From assembly GCA_934122115.1 (NCBI GenBank), contig CAKOVU010000006.1:1-64000 (forward strand): 64,000 nt of DNA, read 5' to 3'. This document shows positions 26,080 through 34,407 of the stretch, one piece after another; position 1 is the stretch's first letter; each line of letters starts with the position of its first letter. This stretch comes from UMGS1901 sp934122115. Its GTDB lineage: Bacteria; Bacillota; Clostridia; TANB77; CAG-508. Below the pieces are notes generated by a model. The model was not told the origin of the DNA, searched no databases, and saw only the letters and a program-made list of their open reading frames with translations. A program made the position numbers and the translations under genes.

Positions 26080-27801
26080 ATGATAGATTTTAAAGAAATA
26101 GTAGCAGAAGTAATAGCAAAAGATACAGATATAGAAAAACAAAAAATATTACAAAACTTAGAAGTACCTAAAAATACTACTATGGGAGATTGGGCGTTCC
26201 CATGTTTTATCCTTGCTAAAGAATTGAAAAAATCACCAGTAACAATAGCACAGGAATTACAAGAAAAAATCCAAAACCAAATAACAAATGGAGAAATTGC
26301 TGAAATATCTGATGTTTCAGCAGTAAATGGATTTTTAAACTTTAAAATAAACAATGAAGCTTTGGCTAAAGATGTTATAAATGAATTTAAAAATTCAAAT
26401 AAAGAATATGGAAAATCAACTATGGGAGAAGGAAAAACAATACTAGTAGAATATTCTTCTCCAAACATAGCGAAACCATTTCATATAGGACATTTAAAAA
26501 CAACAATTTTAGGACATTGCTTGTACAATGTATATAAATTCTTGGGATATAATACGATTGGCTTAAATCATTTAGGAGACTACGGAACACAATTTGCTAA
26601 ACTTATAGAAGGATATAAAAGATGGAAAGATGAATATGATTTCTCTGTTGAGCCAATAGATACAATGGGAAAATTATATGCAAGAATAAATGCCTTGTGC
26701 GAAGAAGATGAAAGTGTATTAGAAATATGTAGAGAGAATTTTAAAAAGTTAGAAGATGGAGATCCATATTGTGTAGAAGTATGGAATAAATTTAGAGAAT
26801 TAAGCTTAAAGGAATTTGAAAAAATTTATAATATACTTGGAGTAAAATTTGATTCTACAAATGGAGAAGCTTTTTACTCAGATAAAATGCAAGAAGTAAT
26901 AGATATTTTAGAAAAAAGTGGAAAATTAACAGAATCACAAGGTGCAAAAATAGTAGATTTAACAGATAAAGGAATAGATACACCATGTATAATTCAAAAG
27001 GCTAATGGATCTTCTATATATGCTACAAGGGATTTAGCAGCTATATTATATAGAGCAAGAACATATGATTTTGATAAGTGTTTGTATGTGGTTGCAATAG
27101 AGCAAAATTTACATTTTAGACAAGTGTTTGCTGTGGCAGAATATTTAGGAATTGATAAAAAATACACAGATGGTTTAAAGCATGTAAGCTATGGTATGAT
27201 AAGATTGCCAGAAGGAAAAATGTCTACAAGAAAGGGAAATTTTGTAAAAGTAAATGACTTGCTAAATGAATCAGTTTCAAAAGTAGAAGAAATTATGAGC
27301 ACTAGGGATATAGAGAATAAAAAAGAAATAGCTAAAAAGGTTGGAATTGGAGCAGTGGTATTTAATAATTTATGTGAGAATAGAGTAAAAGATCAAGTAT
27401 TTGATTTAAACCAAGCTTTAAATTTTAACGGAGAAACAGGTCCATATATTCAATACATATGTGTGAGAGCAAATAGTGTTTTAGAAAAAGCAGGCTATAT
27501 TCCAGCAGCTGAAGACATTGATACAAAAGAGCTTCAAGGTGAAGATGCTGTAAATATCTTAAACCTAATATATAAATTCCAAGAAACCTTAATTTCTGTT
27601 GCTGAGAAAGATGAACCATCAATATTAACAAGATATTTAATAGATTTAGCAAAAAGCTTTAGTGTATTTTACAATAACAACAAGATAATGAATGATGATA
27701 AAAAAGTGCAAGATGCACGTTTATACTTAACATATATGGTAAGAACAGTATTAGAAACAGGATTGAATTTACTAGGAATTGAAGTACCAGAAAAAATGTA
27801 G
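26080..27801 (+). CDS. argS: Arginyl-tRNA synthetase
   Basis: This cytoplasmic class I enzyme has 573 residues. The N-terminal Add1-type domain covers about 1-110. The HIGH motif is in SSPNIAKPFHIGHLKTT, and the KMSKS equivalent is KMSTR in EGKMSTRKGNFV. The C-terminal anticodon-binding helices include LNFNGETGPYIQY. Length and order are normal. GAAAGGAA gives the ATG at 26080. Probably cotranscribed with pfkA. Confidence 0.97.
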   Translation: MIDFKEIVAEVIAKDTDIEKQKILQNLEVPKNTTMGDWAFPCFILAKELKKSPVTIAQELQEKIQNQITNGEIAEISDVSAVNGFLNFKINNEALAKDVINEFKNSNKEYGKSTMGEGKTILVEYSSPNIAKPFHIGHLKTTILGHCLYNVYKFLGYNTIGLNHLGDYGTQFAKLIEGYKRWKDEYDFSVEPIDTMGKLYARINALCEEDESVLEICRENFKKLEDGDPYCVEVWNKFRELSLKEFEKIYNILGVKFDSTNGEAFYSDKMQEVIDILEKSGKLTESQGAKIVDLTDKGIDTPCIIQKANGSSIYATRDLAAILYRARTYDFDKCLYVVAIEQNLHFRQVFAVAEYLGIDKKYTDGLKHVSYGMIRLPEGKMSTRKGNFVKVNDLLNESVSKVEEIMSTRDIENKKEIAKKVGIGAVVFNNLCENRVKDQVFDLNQALNFNGETGPYIQYICVRANSVLEKAGYIPAAEDIDTKELQGEDAVNILNLIYKFQETLISVAEKDEPSILTRYLIDLAKSFSVFYNNNKIMNDDKKVQDARLYLTYMVRTVLETGLNLLGIEVPEKM

Positions 27802-27820
27802 AACGCCGAAAGGGATATGA

Positions 27821-28822
27821 ATGAATAAACAAATTTTAAAGCATGTAATTAGATATATTTTAATGATTTGCATAATAATGATTGGAAGTATTATATTTGG
27901 TTTTTCTGCTGAAAATGGAGATAAATCTGCAAGCACAAGCACAAAAGTTGCAAGATTTATTGTAATGCATTCTGAGAAGAACAAATCTGAGGAGCAAATA
28001 GATAAAGAAGTAGAAATAATACAACCAATCATTAGAAAAATTGCCCATTTCTCTATTTATGCATTGCTGGGCTTTTGCATAATGGGATGTGCTGCTACTT
28101 ATAAAGGAAGCAAACTTATAAAATTTGATATAAGCATAATAATATCATTTTTATATGCATGCACAGATGAGTGGCATCAAAGCTTTATACCAGGTAGAAG
28201 TGCGCAATTTTCTGATGTGTGCCTAGATACTTTAGGGGCATTTTTAGGAATAATGGTAGTTTTAATTGCAATATGGATATATGAGGCAAGTGTTAAACGC
28301 AGTAGCAAAAAAATAAAAACATTGGCAGAAGAGAATAAAAAAAGTACTAAAAAAAGAAGCGTATGCTTTATTGCTAGCACAGGAGGCCACTTAAATGAAC
28401 TTCTTCAAGTTAAACCACTTTTTAAAAATTATAACTTTAATATAATTACAGAAAAAACGAAAGTGGATGATAGCTTAAAAGAGGAATATGGAAAAAGAAT
28501 TCATTTTTTAATATATGGAACTAAGAAATATCCTATAAGATACATTTTTAAATTTATAGCTAATAGTTTTATTAGTTTATATTATTTTTTCAGGTATCAG
28601 CCTGAAGTTATTGTAACAACTGGTACACACACAGCAGTACCGATGTGCTATATAGCAAAGATTTTTGGCAGCAAAGTTATTTTCATAGAAACATTTGCCA
28701 ATAGAACTACAGGAACTGTAGCAGGTAGGCTTGTATATCCGATAGCAGATACATTTGTGGTACAATGGGAAGAACTTCATAAAGTTTATCCAAAGTCTGT
28801 TTGTTGGGGGTGGATTTATTGA
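27821..28822 (+). CDS. VanZ-like domain fused to a PssD/Alg14-type glycosyltransferase subunit
   Basis: The protein has 333 residues. Residues 1-155 are a VanZ-like membrane module with four helices and the signature DEWHQSFIPGRSAQFSDVCLD. After a basic linker (SSKKIKTLAEENKKSTKK), residues 168-333 match PssD/Cps14F/Alg14: CFIASTGGHLNELLQ, PEVIVTTGTHTAVPMC and FIETFANRTTGT. PssD-type proteins anchor the catalytic PssE partner at the membrane. The PssE gene overlaps the stop codon of this one, so the pair is coupled. I see no frameshift at the junction, so the fusion looks real. A role in exopolysaccharide or glycolipid synthesis is inferred. Confidence 0.85.
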   Translation: MNKQILKHVIRYILMICIIMIGSIIFGFSAENGDKSASTSTKVARFIVMHSEKNKSEEQIDKEVEIIQPIIRKIAHFSIYALLGFCIMGCAATYKGSKLIKFDISIIISFLYACTDEWHQSFIPGRSAQFSDVCLDTLGAFLGIMVVLIAIWIYEASVKRSSKKIKTLAEENKKSTKKRSVCFIASTGGHLNELLQVKPLFKNYNFNIITEKTKVDDSLKEEYGKRIHFLIYGTKKYPIRYIFKFIANSFISLYYFFRYQPEVIVTTGTHTAVPMCYIAKIFGSKVIFIETFANRTTGTVAGRLVYPIADTFVVQWEELHKVYPKSVCWGWIY

Positions 28823-29304
28823 TATTTGTAATATTAGGTACTCAGGACAAACAATTTCCAAGATTGTTAAATGCTATTCAAAAGCAAATAGATAAAGGCA
28901 ATATAAAAAAATCAGAGAAAATAATAGTTCAAGCTGGCAGTACAAAATATGAATCTGATGACATGGAAATAAGAGATTATATAGGAGTGAAAGAGTTTGA
29001 AGATTTAATAGATAAAGCGGATTTAATTATATGCCATGCTGGTGTGGGTACTATACTTACAGCTTTAAAGAAAAGAAAAAAGGTAATAGCAGCTGCACGA
29101 TTACCAGAATACGGTGAGCATGTGAATGACCATCAATTGCAGATACTAGAAAACTTTAGTAAAAAAGGTTATATATTAGCTTTAGAAGATTTTAATAAAT
29201 TAGATGAATTACTAAAACAAGCTGAAGATTTTAAACCAAAATCTATTAGGACTAATAGAAAATATTTTATTAGTCAATTAGAAAAGGAAATAAACATATT
29301 ATAA
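28819..29304 (+). CDS. PssE/Alg13-type glycosyltransferase catalytic subunit
   Basis: The protein has 161 residues from TTG 28819. It begins MIFVILGTQDKQFPRLL, the family N-terminus, and contains ADLIICHAGVGTILTALKKRK, the UDP-sugar binding stretch shared with MurG and Alg13. The longer TTG at 28801 would put residues in front of the conserved start. TTG 28819 has GGGGGTGG 7 bases upstream, and it overlaps the TGA of the preceding gene, so translation is coupled. Together the two proteins would form one transferase. Confidence 0.85.
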   Translation: MIFVILGTQDKQFPRLLNAIQKQIDKGNIKKSEKIIVQAGSTKYESDDMEIRDYIGVKEFEDLIDKADLIICHAGVGTILTALKKRKKVIAAARLPEYGEHVNDHQLQILENFSKKGYILALEDFNKLDELLKQAEDFKPKSIRTNRKYFISQLEKEINIL

Positions 29305-29324
29305 TATTCAAAGGAGGAAACAAG

Positions 29325-30275
29325 ATGGAAGGAAAGAAAAACGAGATTGAGGAGTTAAATGGATTTAAAGATTTGAGGATTGTGGATAATTTTTATCAAA
29401 CTTCAAGCTTTTTTCCAATGCCAACTACAGAAATAGGAACTTTAAGTGAGAGTGGTCAAACAAATTTGGGTTCATATTCACTATGTTTTCCATATTATAT
29501 AGCTGGAAAAGATTATTATGCTATGGTATTGTGTTGCAGAAATAGCTCTAATACTGCTAAAAACATATTAAGAACAGGCAAGTGCTCTATCAACTTTATT
29601 ACAGATAACAGAAGGTATTTTAAAGAAGCGGTAAGATTAGGATACCCAGGGGAAACAACAGAAGAGAAAATGAAAGATTGCATATTTAATTTAGTAGATG
29701 GAAAAAGTGCAAGAGAGAATCCAAATGAGCAATTTCCGAAAATAGTACAAGAAGCTTTTCAAGTATTTGAATGTACATGGGTAAGAGAATTAGACGGAGC
29801 AGAAAATGATACTGTTCAAGAAGAATATCTTCCACCATATCATCAATTTAATGGAATAACAAGCCAATTTGGCGCTCATTTTATATTAAAAATAGACCAT
29901 ATATTAATGAAGCCTAAGTATTACAATGCAATAATAGATGGAGTAAATTATAACAGTTTTCCAAGAGTACCAGTTGATTATGGATATAGAGATAATAAAA
30001 ACTTCTGGTATACTAAATTTAGAAGACCAATTGCGGAGCCTATTCCAGCAAGTAAGGGAATAAGCTTAGATACCGTAAAGTATGCAGCATCAAGAATTGA
30101 TCCAGAAATAAAATTTACAGATGAGGCTTGCAGCAAATTGGTAAAAGTACCAAGAGTATTTTTAAGTACAGTTCTAAAAGGTTGCGTAGCATGGGCAAAA
30201 GAAAACAACGTTACTTTAATTACAGAAAAGGAAATGCAAATAATACAAGATAAAAGAAATAAAGAGAAGAAATAA
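29325..30275 (+). CDS. Flavin-reductase-like protein with PCP_red-like C-terminal domain
   Basis: The protein has 316 residues. Residues 30-235 look like the FMN-binding split barrel of flavin reductases (TNLGSYSLCFPYYIAG, AMVLCCRNSSNTAKNILRTGKCSINFI, FGAHFILKIDHILM). Residues 265-310, DEACSKLVKVPRVFLSTVLKGCVAWAK then NNVTLITEKEM, resemble the small PCP_red domain of light-independent protochlorophyllide reductase subunits and some oxidoreductases. The assignment is by pattern only. AAAGGAGG precedes the ATG. Substrate unknown. Confidence 0.6.
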   Translation: MEGKKNEIEELNGFKDLRIVDNFYQTSSFFPMPTTEIGTLSESGQTNLGSYSLCFPYYIAGKDYYAMVLCCRNSSNTAKNILRTGKCSINFITDNRRYFKEAVRLGYPGETTEEKMKDCIFNLVDGKSARENPNEQFPKIVQEAFQVFECTWVRELDGAENDTVQEEYLPPYHQFNGITSQFGAHFILKIDHILMKPKYYNAIIDGVNYNSFPRVPVDYGYRDNKNFWYTKFRRPIAEPIPASKGISLDTVKYAASRIDPEIKFTDEACSKLVKVPRVFLSTVLKGCVAWAKENNVTLITEKEMQIIQDKRNKEKK

Positions 30276-30276
30276 A

Positions 30277-30430
30277 ATGAGTAAACAAGAATCTTGCTAA
30301 AAATTTAGATTTAAAAGTAGGAGACGAAATTTCGCTTGATTATCAAAGTTTAAAGATAACAGAGAAAATTCCCAACTCACAAAGATTATGGATTTGCATA
30401 TTTAATGGTAACAAGCCTAAAATCAAATGA
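30277..30430 (+). pseudogene. Short coding remnant
   Basis: ATG at 30277 gives only seven codons. The frame from 30281 is open to 30430 and reads NLAKNLDLKVGDEISLDY and later KITEKIPNSQRLWICIF, which looks protein-like but has no start codon. A frameshift near 30290 in a once longer gene would explain it. No family recognised. Confidence 0.3.
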
Positions 30431-30439
30431 ATAAAAAAT

Positions 30440-30470
30440 AAATCAATAGTTTTATGCTATTGATTTTTTA
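30440..30470 (+). terminator. Bidirectional terminator
   Basis: The 10-bp stem AAATCAATAG / CTATTGATTT has a 7-base loop, T-run after and A-run before. It serves the flavin-reductase unit and the convergent 30474-31019 gene. Confidence 0.75.
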
Positions 30471-30473
30471 TGC

Positions 30474-31019
30474 TTAAAATAGGTTTGAAAATTGTTTAAC
30501 CATTCCATTTACAAAAAATTCGGACATATCCAGAATTTCTTGTTGTACCTTATCAAAGGCACGAATATCTGCACGATAATCTCTTTTTAAACGGGCATTA
30601 ACTTCTTCATAAGTTAGATTTAAATGTTCATAAAACATTTTTTTAAGCATTTCTCTAGAGTAGTAAGGATTTATAGAACTAAAAAAGTCAGCCATTTCAT
30701 CAGCGTTTTTGTGCCATTTAGCATCTAATTCTGCTGATAATCTTTTATTATTATTTTTTAATGCGACAATTAAACGTTCTCCGATTTCTAAGTGTTCTGT
30801 TAATAGCCTTTCAATTTTGTTTGCGACAGTATTTCCATAATATCTTCTAAATATATTTACTATATCCTTAGGATTTTGCAATAGACGAGCCCTAGTAGCA
30901 TCTAAATCTCCAAGATTATCTGCAATGCTAATTAAAAGCATCCTAGTCCACATTATATGTTGTTCCCATGCTAAATTCATAAGTGTTAATAAATTAACGT
31001 GTTTTACACTTACATTCAT
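30474..31019 (-). CDS. Conserved helical protein of unknown function
   Basis: The protein has 181 residues and is predicted to be all helical. It contains LAWEQHIMWTRMLLISIADNL, HLEIGERLIVAL, KWHKNADEMADFFSSINPYY and RDYRADIRAFDKVQQEIL. This pattern recurs in a Firmicute family of about 180 residues, sometimes misnamed acetylglutamate kinase; no kinase motif is present here. Conserved His, Trp and Asp residues on helices suggest a metal- or cofactor-binding four-helix bundle of the DinB kind (inference). The minus-strand promoter inside inverton 2 points at this gene, through a hairpin. Confidence 0.6.
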   Translation of the reverse strand: MNVSVKHVNLLTLMNLAWEQHIMWTRMLLISIADNLGDLDATRARLLQNPKDIVNIFRRYYGNTVANKIERLLTEHLEIGERLIVALKNNNKRLSAELDAKWHKNADEMADFFSSINPYYSREMLKKMFYEHLNLTYEEVNARLKRDYRADIRAFDKVQQEILDMSEFFVNGMVKQFSNLF

Positions 31020-31114
31020 AATTAACCTCCATATAGGGAAAATCCCTTAAAAATATCTCTATATAGAATATTAAAAAAATTTAAAAAGGTTACTTAAAAA
31101 TTTATAGAAATGAA

Positions 31115-31169
31115 AAAACATACTGTTTTAATTAATTCTAAAAAATTATAACGAGTATGTTTTATTTTT
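31115..31169. terminator. Hairpin upstream of inverton 2
   Basis: The 10-bp stem AAAACATACT / AGTATGTTTT is followed on the right by ATTTTTC and preceded on the left by AAAA, so it can end transcripts in both directions. It touches the left inverted repeat, exactly as in cassette 1. Confidence 0.55.
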
Positions 31170-31383
31170 CTTTAAGTTACATACTTAAAGAAATCTTTTA
31201 TATAAAAATTATATCAATAAAGAACTTGTATTTCAAGCAAAATCTTAAAAAATTAAATGAAATTTTTTAATCTTCATTTTAATTGATTTCTAAAGAGGCT
31301 AAAATGTTGAAAGCTAATTATATCAGGTGTTATACCGAATTTGCTTTATAAAATTTACTTCGTTAAGTATGTAACTTAACGAA
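31168..31383. repeat. Inverton 2: inverted recombination-like sites around a 166-bp promoter segment
   Basis: Left site 31168-31192 and right site 31359-31383 share the 17-base centre of cassette 1 (TTAAG, TTACATA, CTTAA) in inverted orientation. Outer arm bases differ between the two sites, TTCTTTAAG at the left and TTCGTTAAG at the right, but each site keeps its own dyad because both arms changed together. The gene start is 62 bases after the right site, the same distance as in cassette 1. Confidence 0.78.
31208..31236 (-). promoter_or_regulatory. Promoter inside inverton 2, pointing away from the LRR gene
   Basis: On the minus strand TTGAAA (31231-31236) and TATAAT (31208-31213) have a 17-base spacer, matching the cassette 1 promoter in sequence and in distance from the left site. 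Confidence 0.75.
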
Positions 31384-31444
31384 GTTGAAAAAGGTAATAA
31401 AAATATAGAAATACCAAAGAAAATAGAGAAAGGAATAAAAAATA

Positions 31445-33382
31445 ATGAAAAACTTGAATATTGAAGTTAAAGAAAATAAAAAAGGAATTACATTGGTTGC
31501 TTTAATAGTAACAATAGTAGTTCTATTAATATTGGCAGGAGTAAGTTTGAATTTATTAATAGGTAATAATGGAATAATTACAAGAGCAAAGCAAGCTAAA
31601 ATAAGTAATGATTTAAGTTCGTATAAAGAACAATTAGCAATGTTCATAGCAGATAAGAAAACAGAAAATGCAGAATTTTATGAATCAAGCCTAACAGCAG
31701 GAAAAAATAATTTATATTATAATACAAAAACATCTGAAGATGAGAAAACAATAAAAGATATAATAAAAGACGTAAAAGATGAATATTTAGATAGTTTGGA
31801 AGTAGTAAAAGGAAAGTTAACGGTAAATACTAAGGACAAGAATATAATAAAGGTAGCGCAAGCAGTAGGAGTGGAGCCAAACCCATACGATATAAGAGAT
31901 GGAGTTCTACAATCATCAGATGGAAATTTATTGCTAATGGACGAAAATGGAACTTTAACAATACCAGATAGTGTAGTAACGATTGGTAGTGGAGCTTTTT
32001 CAGGAGTAACAGGTTTAAAAACAATAATAATACCTGGAACAGTAAAAACTATATCAACCAGTGCATTTGCATTTAATACAACACTTGAAACAGTGGTGAT
32101 AGAAGAAGGAGTACAAATAATAGGTCAACAAGCATTTAATGGTTGTTCAAATTTGAAAAGCATAAATTTGCCACAGTCACTAACAAAAATAGGGCACTTA
32201 GCTTTTTATGACTGTAAAAAAATAGAGAGAGTAACAATTCCAAGAGGTGTAAGAGATATTGGAAATTATGTTTTTGCAAATTGTACATTATTAGCTGATG
32301 CTGTGTTTGAAAATGGAAATAATATAATAAGTGATAGTTGCTTTACGAATTGTAGTAATTTAAGAAAAGTAACAATACCAAGTACAGTACAAACCATCAA
32401 TTCAACTGCATTTAATAACTGCTTAAAATTAGACGAAATTAATTTAGAAGATAACCAAAGTTATGTTTTTGACAATGGAATATTAAAAACAGCAGATGGA
32501 ACCCAAATTGTATTTATGACAAATGGATTATTAGCCAATATAAGTACATTTGAAATACCAAATGGGGTGACGAACTTTGGTATGAATATAGGATTATATA
32601 CAAATATAAAACAAATAAATATACCCTCAACGTTAGAGTCTTTAGGAGCAGCAAATAAATTTCCTAAGAGCATAAGTAATGTAATAGTAGATGAAAATAA
32701 TACAAGATATGCATCTGAGAATGGAATTTTATATACAAAAGATGACAAGACATTAATAATGTGCTATTTAAAAGAAAAAGATATAAATATACAAGAAGGA
32801 ATATTAACTTTAAATGCATACTGCTTTAAACAGGCCGAAAATGCAGAGAATATTATTTTACCAGAAAGTTTACAAACAATATCATCAAGTGCTCTTAGAG
32901 AAAATAACAAATTTAATAAAATATTGATAGGCAAAAATGTATCGTCAATATCTCCTATGTTTAAATTAACAAATTATGCTGGAACAGTTGAAATAAGCGA
33001 AGAAAATCCATATTATACAATTGAAAACAATATATTATATTCGAAGGACAAGAAGACTTTAATATGTGCATTATATCAAATAACAGGAAGCTTTACTGTG
33101 CCAGGAACTGTTGAAAACATTGGAAACCTTGCATTTGATGCACAAGGAATGCAAGAGGTAATATTGGAGAGTGGAGTTAAAAAAATAGATGAATCAGCTT
33201 TCTCACAATGTTCAAATCTTAAAAAAATAACCATACCAAATACAGTAACTAATATGGGAGTAGATTTGTTTGAGAGGTGTAATAATTTAGAAAGTATTGT
33301 AATAGATAATAAAGAAGGTGCCATTTCAGGAGTGCCATGGGGAGCACCAAAAGGAATGAGAGCGATAACTTGGGAAAAATAA
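31445..33382 (+). CDS. Prepilin-like surface protein with BspA-type leucine-rich repeats (copy 2)
   Basis: The protein has 645 residues and is a paralogue of the 22871 gene. The first 55 residues are nearly identical, with the class III signal NKKGITLVALIVTIVVLL and the sequence LNLLIGNNGIITR. The repeat region diverges: GSGAFSGVTGLKTIIIPGTV, IGQQAFNGCSNLKSINLP and DESAFSQCSNLKKITIPNTV are LRR_5 units. Both proteins end in a similar SGxPWGxP...W motif. An AGAAAGGAA site lies upstream. The same cassette architecture predicts on/off switching. Predicted location: cell surface or pseudopilus. Confidence 0.85.
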   Translation: MKNLNIEVKENKKGITLVALIVTIVVLLILAGVSLNLLIGNNGIITRAKQAKISNDLSSYKEQLAMFIADKKTENAEFYESSLTAGKNNLYYNTKTSEDEKTIKDIIKDVKDEYLDSLEVVKGKLTVNTKDKNIIKVAQAVGVEPNPYDIRDGVLQSSDGNLLLMDENGTLTIPDSVVTIGSGAFSGVTGLKTIIIPGTVKTISTSAFAFNTTLETVVIEEGVQIIGQQAFNGCSNLKSINLPQSLTKIGHLAFYDCKKIERVTIPRGVRDIGNYVFANCTLLADAVFENGNNIISDSCFTNCSNLRKVTIPSTVQTINSTAFNNCLKLDEINLEDNQSYVFDNGILKTADGTQIVFMTNGLLANISTFEIPNGVTNFGMNIGLYTNIKQINIPSTLESLGAANKFPKSISNVIVDENNTRYASENGILYTKDDKTLIMCYLKEKDINIQEGILTLNAYCFKQAENAENIILPESLQTISSSALRENNKFNKILIGKNVSSISPMFKLTNYAGTVEISEENPYYTIENNILYSKDKKTLICALYQITGSFTVPGTVENIGNLAFDAQGMQEVILESGVKKIDESAFSQCSNLKKITIPNTVTNMGVDLFERCNNLESIVIDNKEGAISGVPWGAPKGMRAITWEK

Positions 33383-33392
33383 TGAAAAAGAC

Positions 33393-33421
33393 TACACAAA
33401 ACATAAAAAATATGGTATAGT
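33393..33421 (+). promoter_or_regulatory. Promoter of the tandem-repeat RNA
   Basis: TACACA (33393-33398) and TATAGT (33416-33421) have a 17-base spacer. The whole 29-base element is closely similar to the one upstream of yebC at 35993-36021, including the A-rich spacer. Confidence 0.5.
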
Positions 33422-33488
33422 AATATTGGATGCAATAATTTTATAAACTAGCATATAATAATATTGCTAGTAATAGCGAAAAAAAGTT

Positions 33489-33596
33489 GGTGAATCCAGC
33501 CATAAAATTGGAACTTAAAAAAGCGGTGAATCCAGCCATAAAATTGGAACTTAAAAAAGCGGTGAATCCAGCCACTAAATTGGAACTTAAAAAAGT
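33489..33596 (+). repeat. Three tandem 36-bp repeats
   Basis: Each unit starts GGTGAATCCAGCC and ends AACTTAAAAAAG plus C or T. There are no spacers between units, so this is not a CRISPR array. Confidence 0.95.
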
Positions 33597-33597
33597 G

Positions 33598-33627
33598 AGG
33601 GTTAGAGTAAAAGCTCTAATCCTTTTC
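33598..33627 (+). terminator. Terminator directly after the tandem repeats
   Basis: The 10-bp stem AGGGTTAGAG / CTCTAATCCT (one G-U) with loop TAAAAG is followed by TTTC. It begins two bases after the last repeat unit. Confidence 0.7.
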
Positions 33628-33713
33628 TGTACAATCTGTGGGGAATAATTAAGATGCTGTAATTTTAAGTTATTGGAAGAAAATTGTAAAAAGAAAAAAG
33701 AAGTTTTAATAAA

Positions 33714-34343
33714 GTGGAAGATACAATAGTATATTTAATTAGACATGCTGAAACTGTTGATGAGAATGGTATTAGAAATACTAATGAAGATTCTCAAATG
33801 ATTAATGAAAAAGAAATATTATCAGTAGAAGGAGAAAAACAAGCAAAAAAATTAAGCGAAAATGATGAATTAAAAAATTTAGATATTATATGGTCAAGTA
33901 GTTATACTAGAGCTAAAGCAACAGCAAAATATATTGCAAATGTAAATAATTTACCTTTTAATTTAGATAACGATTTAAGTGAAAGAAAATTAGGAAATTT
34001 AAAAGAATTGGGGGAATTTATGAAGGATAAAAGTACGAGAGATCCTTCACAAGAACAACTACTAGATAGAACATTCAGAACATCCGATGGAGAAAGTGCA
34101 GAACAAACTAGAGAAAGAATGAATGAATTTTTTGATAGAATACTTAAAGAATATGATGGAAAAAGAATTGCAGTAGTTAGTCATGGAGGGGCAATAAAGT
34201 TCTTTTTATTAAATTGGTGTACAGTAAATGAGAATGTTGAACTTGTATATAATAAAAATACAATTTTAAATATAAAATCACCATGTTTGTTAAAGATGAC
34301 TTTTAGAAAAAATGAATTGATTAATTTAGAACAAATAGATTAA
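33714..34343 (+). CDS. Histidine phosphatase (phosphoglycerate-mutase fold)
   Basis: The protein has 209 residues. The catalytic motif is YLIRHAET near the N-terminus; the second histidine is in VVSHGGAIKFFLL, and SSSYTRAKATAKYIA and LSERKLG carry the conserved arginine and glutamate. It is therefore an intact phosphatase or mutase of unknown substrate. The start is GTG 33714 with only a weak AGAAG upstream, so translation may be poor. It begins 87 bases after the terminator of the repeat RNA, the place where a type III toxin would be. abiE follows under its own promoter. Confidence 0.85.
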   Translation: MEDTIVYLIRHAETVDENGIRNTNEDSQMINEKEILSVEGEKQAKKLSENDELKNLDIIWSSSYTRAKATAKYIANVNNLPFNLDNDLSERKLGNLKELGEFMKDKSTRDPSQEQLLDRTFRTSDGESAEQTRERMNEFFDRILKEYDGKRIAVVSHGGAIKFFLLNWCTVNENVELVYNKNTILNIKSPCLLKMTFRKNELINLEQID

Positions 34344-34352
34344 ACTAGAAGT

Positions 34353-34390
34353 CATAAAATGAATTTTATTATAAGTTCATTTTATGGCAT
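34353..34390 (+). terminator. Hairpin after histidine phosphatase gene
   Basis: The 11-bp stem CATAAAATGAA / TTCATTTTATG is followed by a broken T-rich stretch; a weak terminator. Confidence 0.45.
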
Positions 34391-34407
34391 TTATTTAGTT
34401 ATAAAAT

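Larger units (their letters stand above)
33428..33627 (+). ncRNA. Predicted small RNA with three 36-nt tandem repeats (type III antitoxin-like)
   Basis: About 200 bases lie between a candidate promoter and a terminator, and there is no convincing reading frame. The middle holds three tandem 36-base units (33489-33524, 33525-33560, 33561-33596); units 1 and 2 are identical and unit 3 differs at three positions. Each unit has TCCA and TGGA that can pair across about 10 bases, and ends in an A-rich linker (CTTAAAAAAG). Type III antitoxin RNAs (ToxI, AntiQ) have the same design: roughly 36-nt pseudoknot units joined by A-rich cleavage linkers, then a terminator and a toxin gene. No ToxN/CptN/TenpN-like protein follows, so the assignment is tentative. 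Confidence 0.5.

Noticed and set aside
33489..33596. Three 36-nt repeats as a CRISPR array
   Set aside because: The units are directly adjacent with no spacers, and no cas gene is near.
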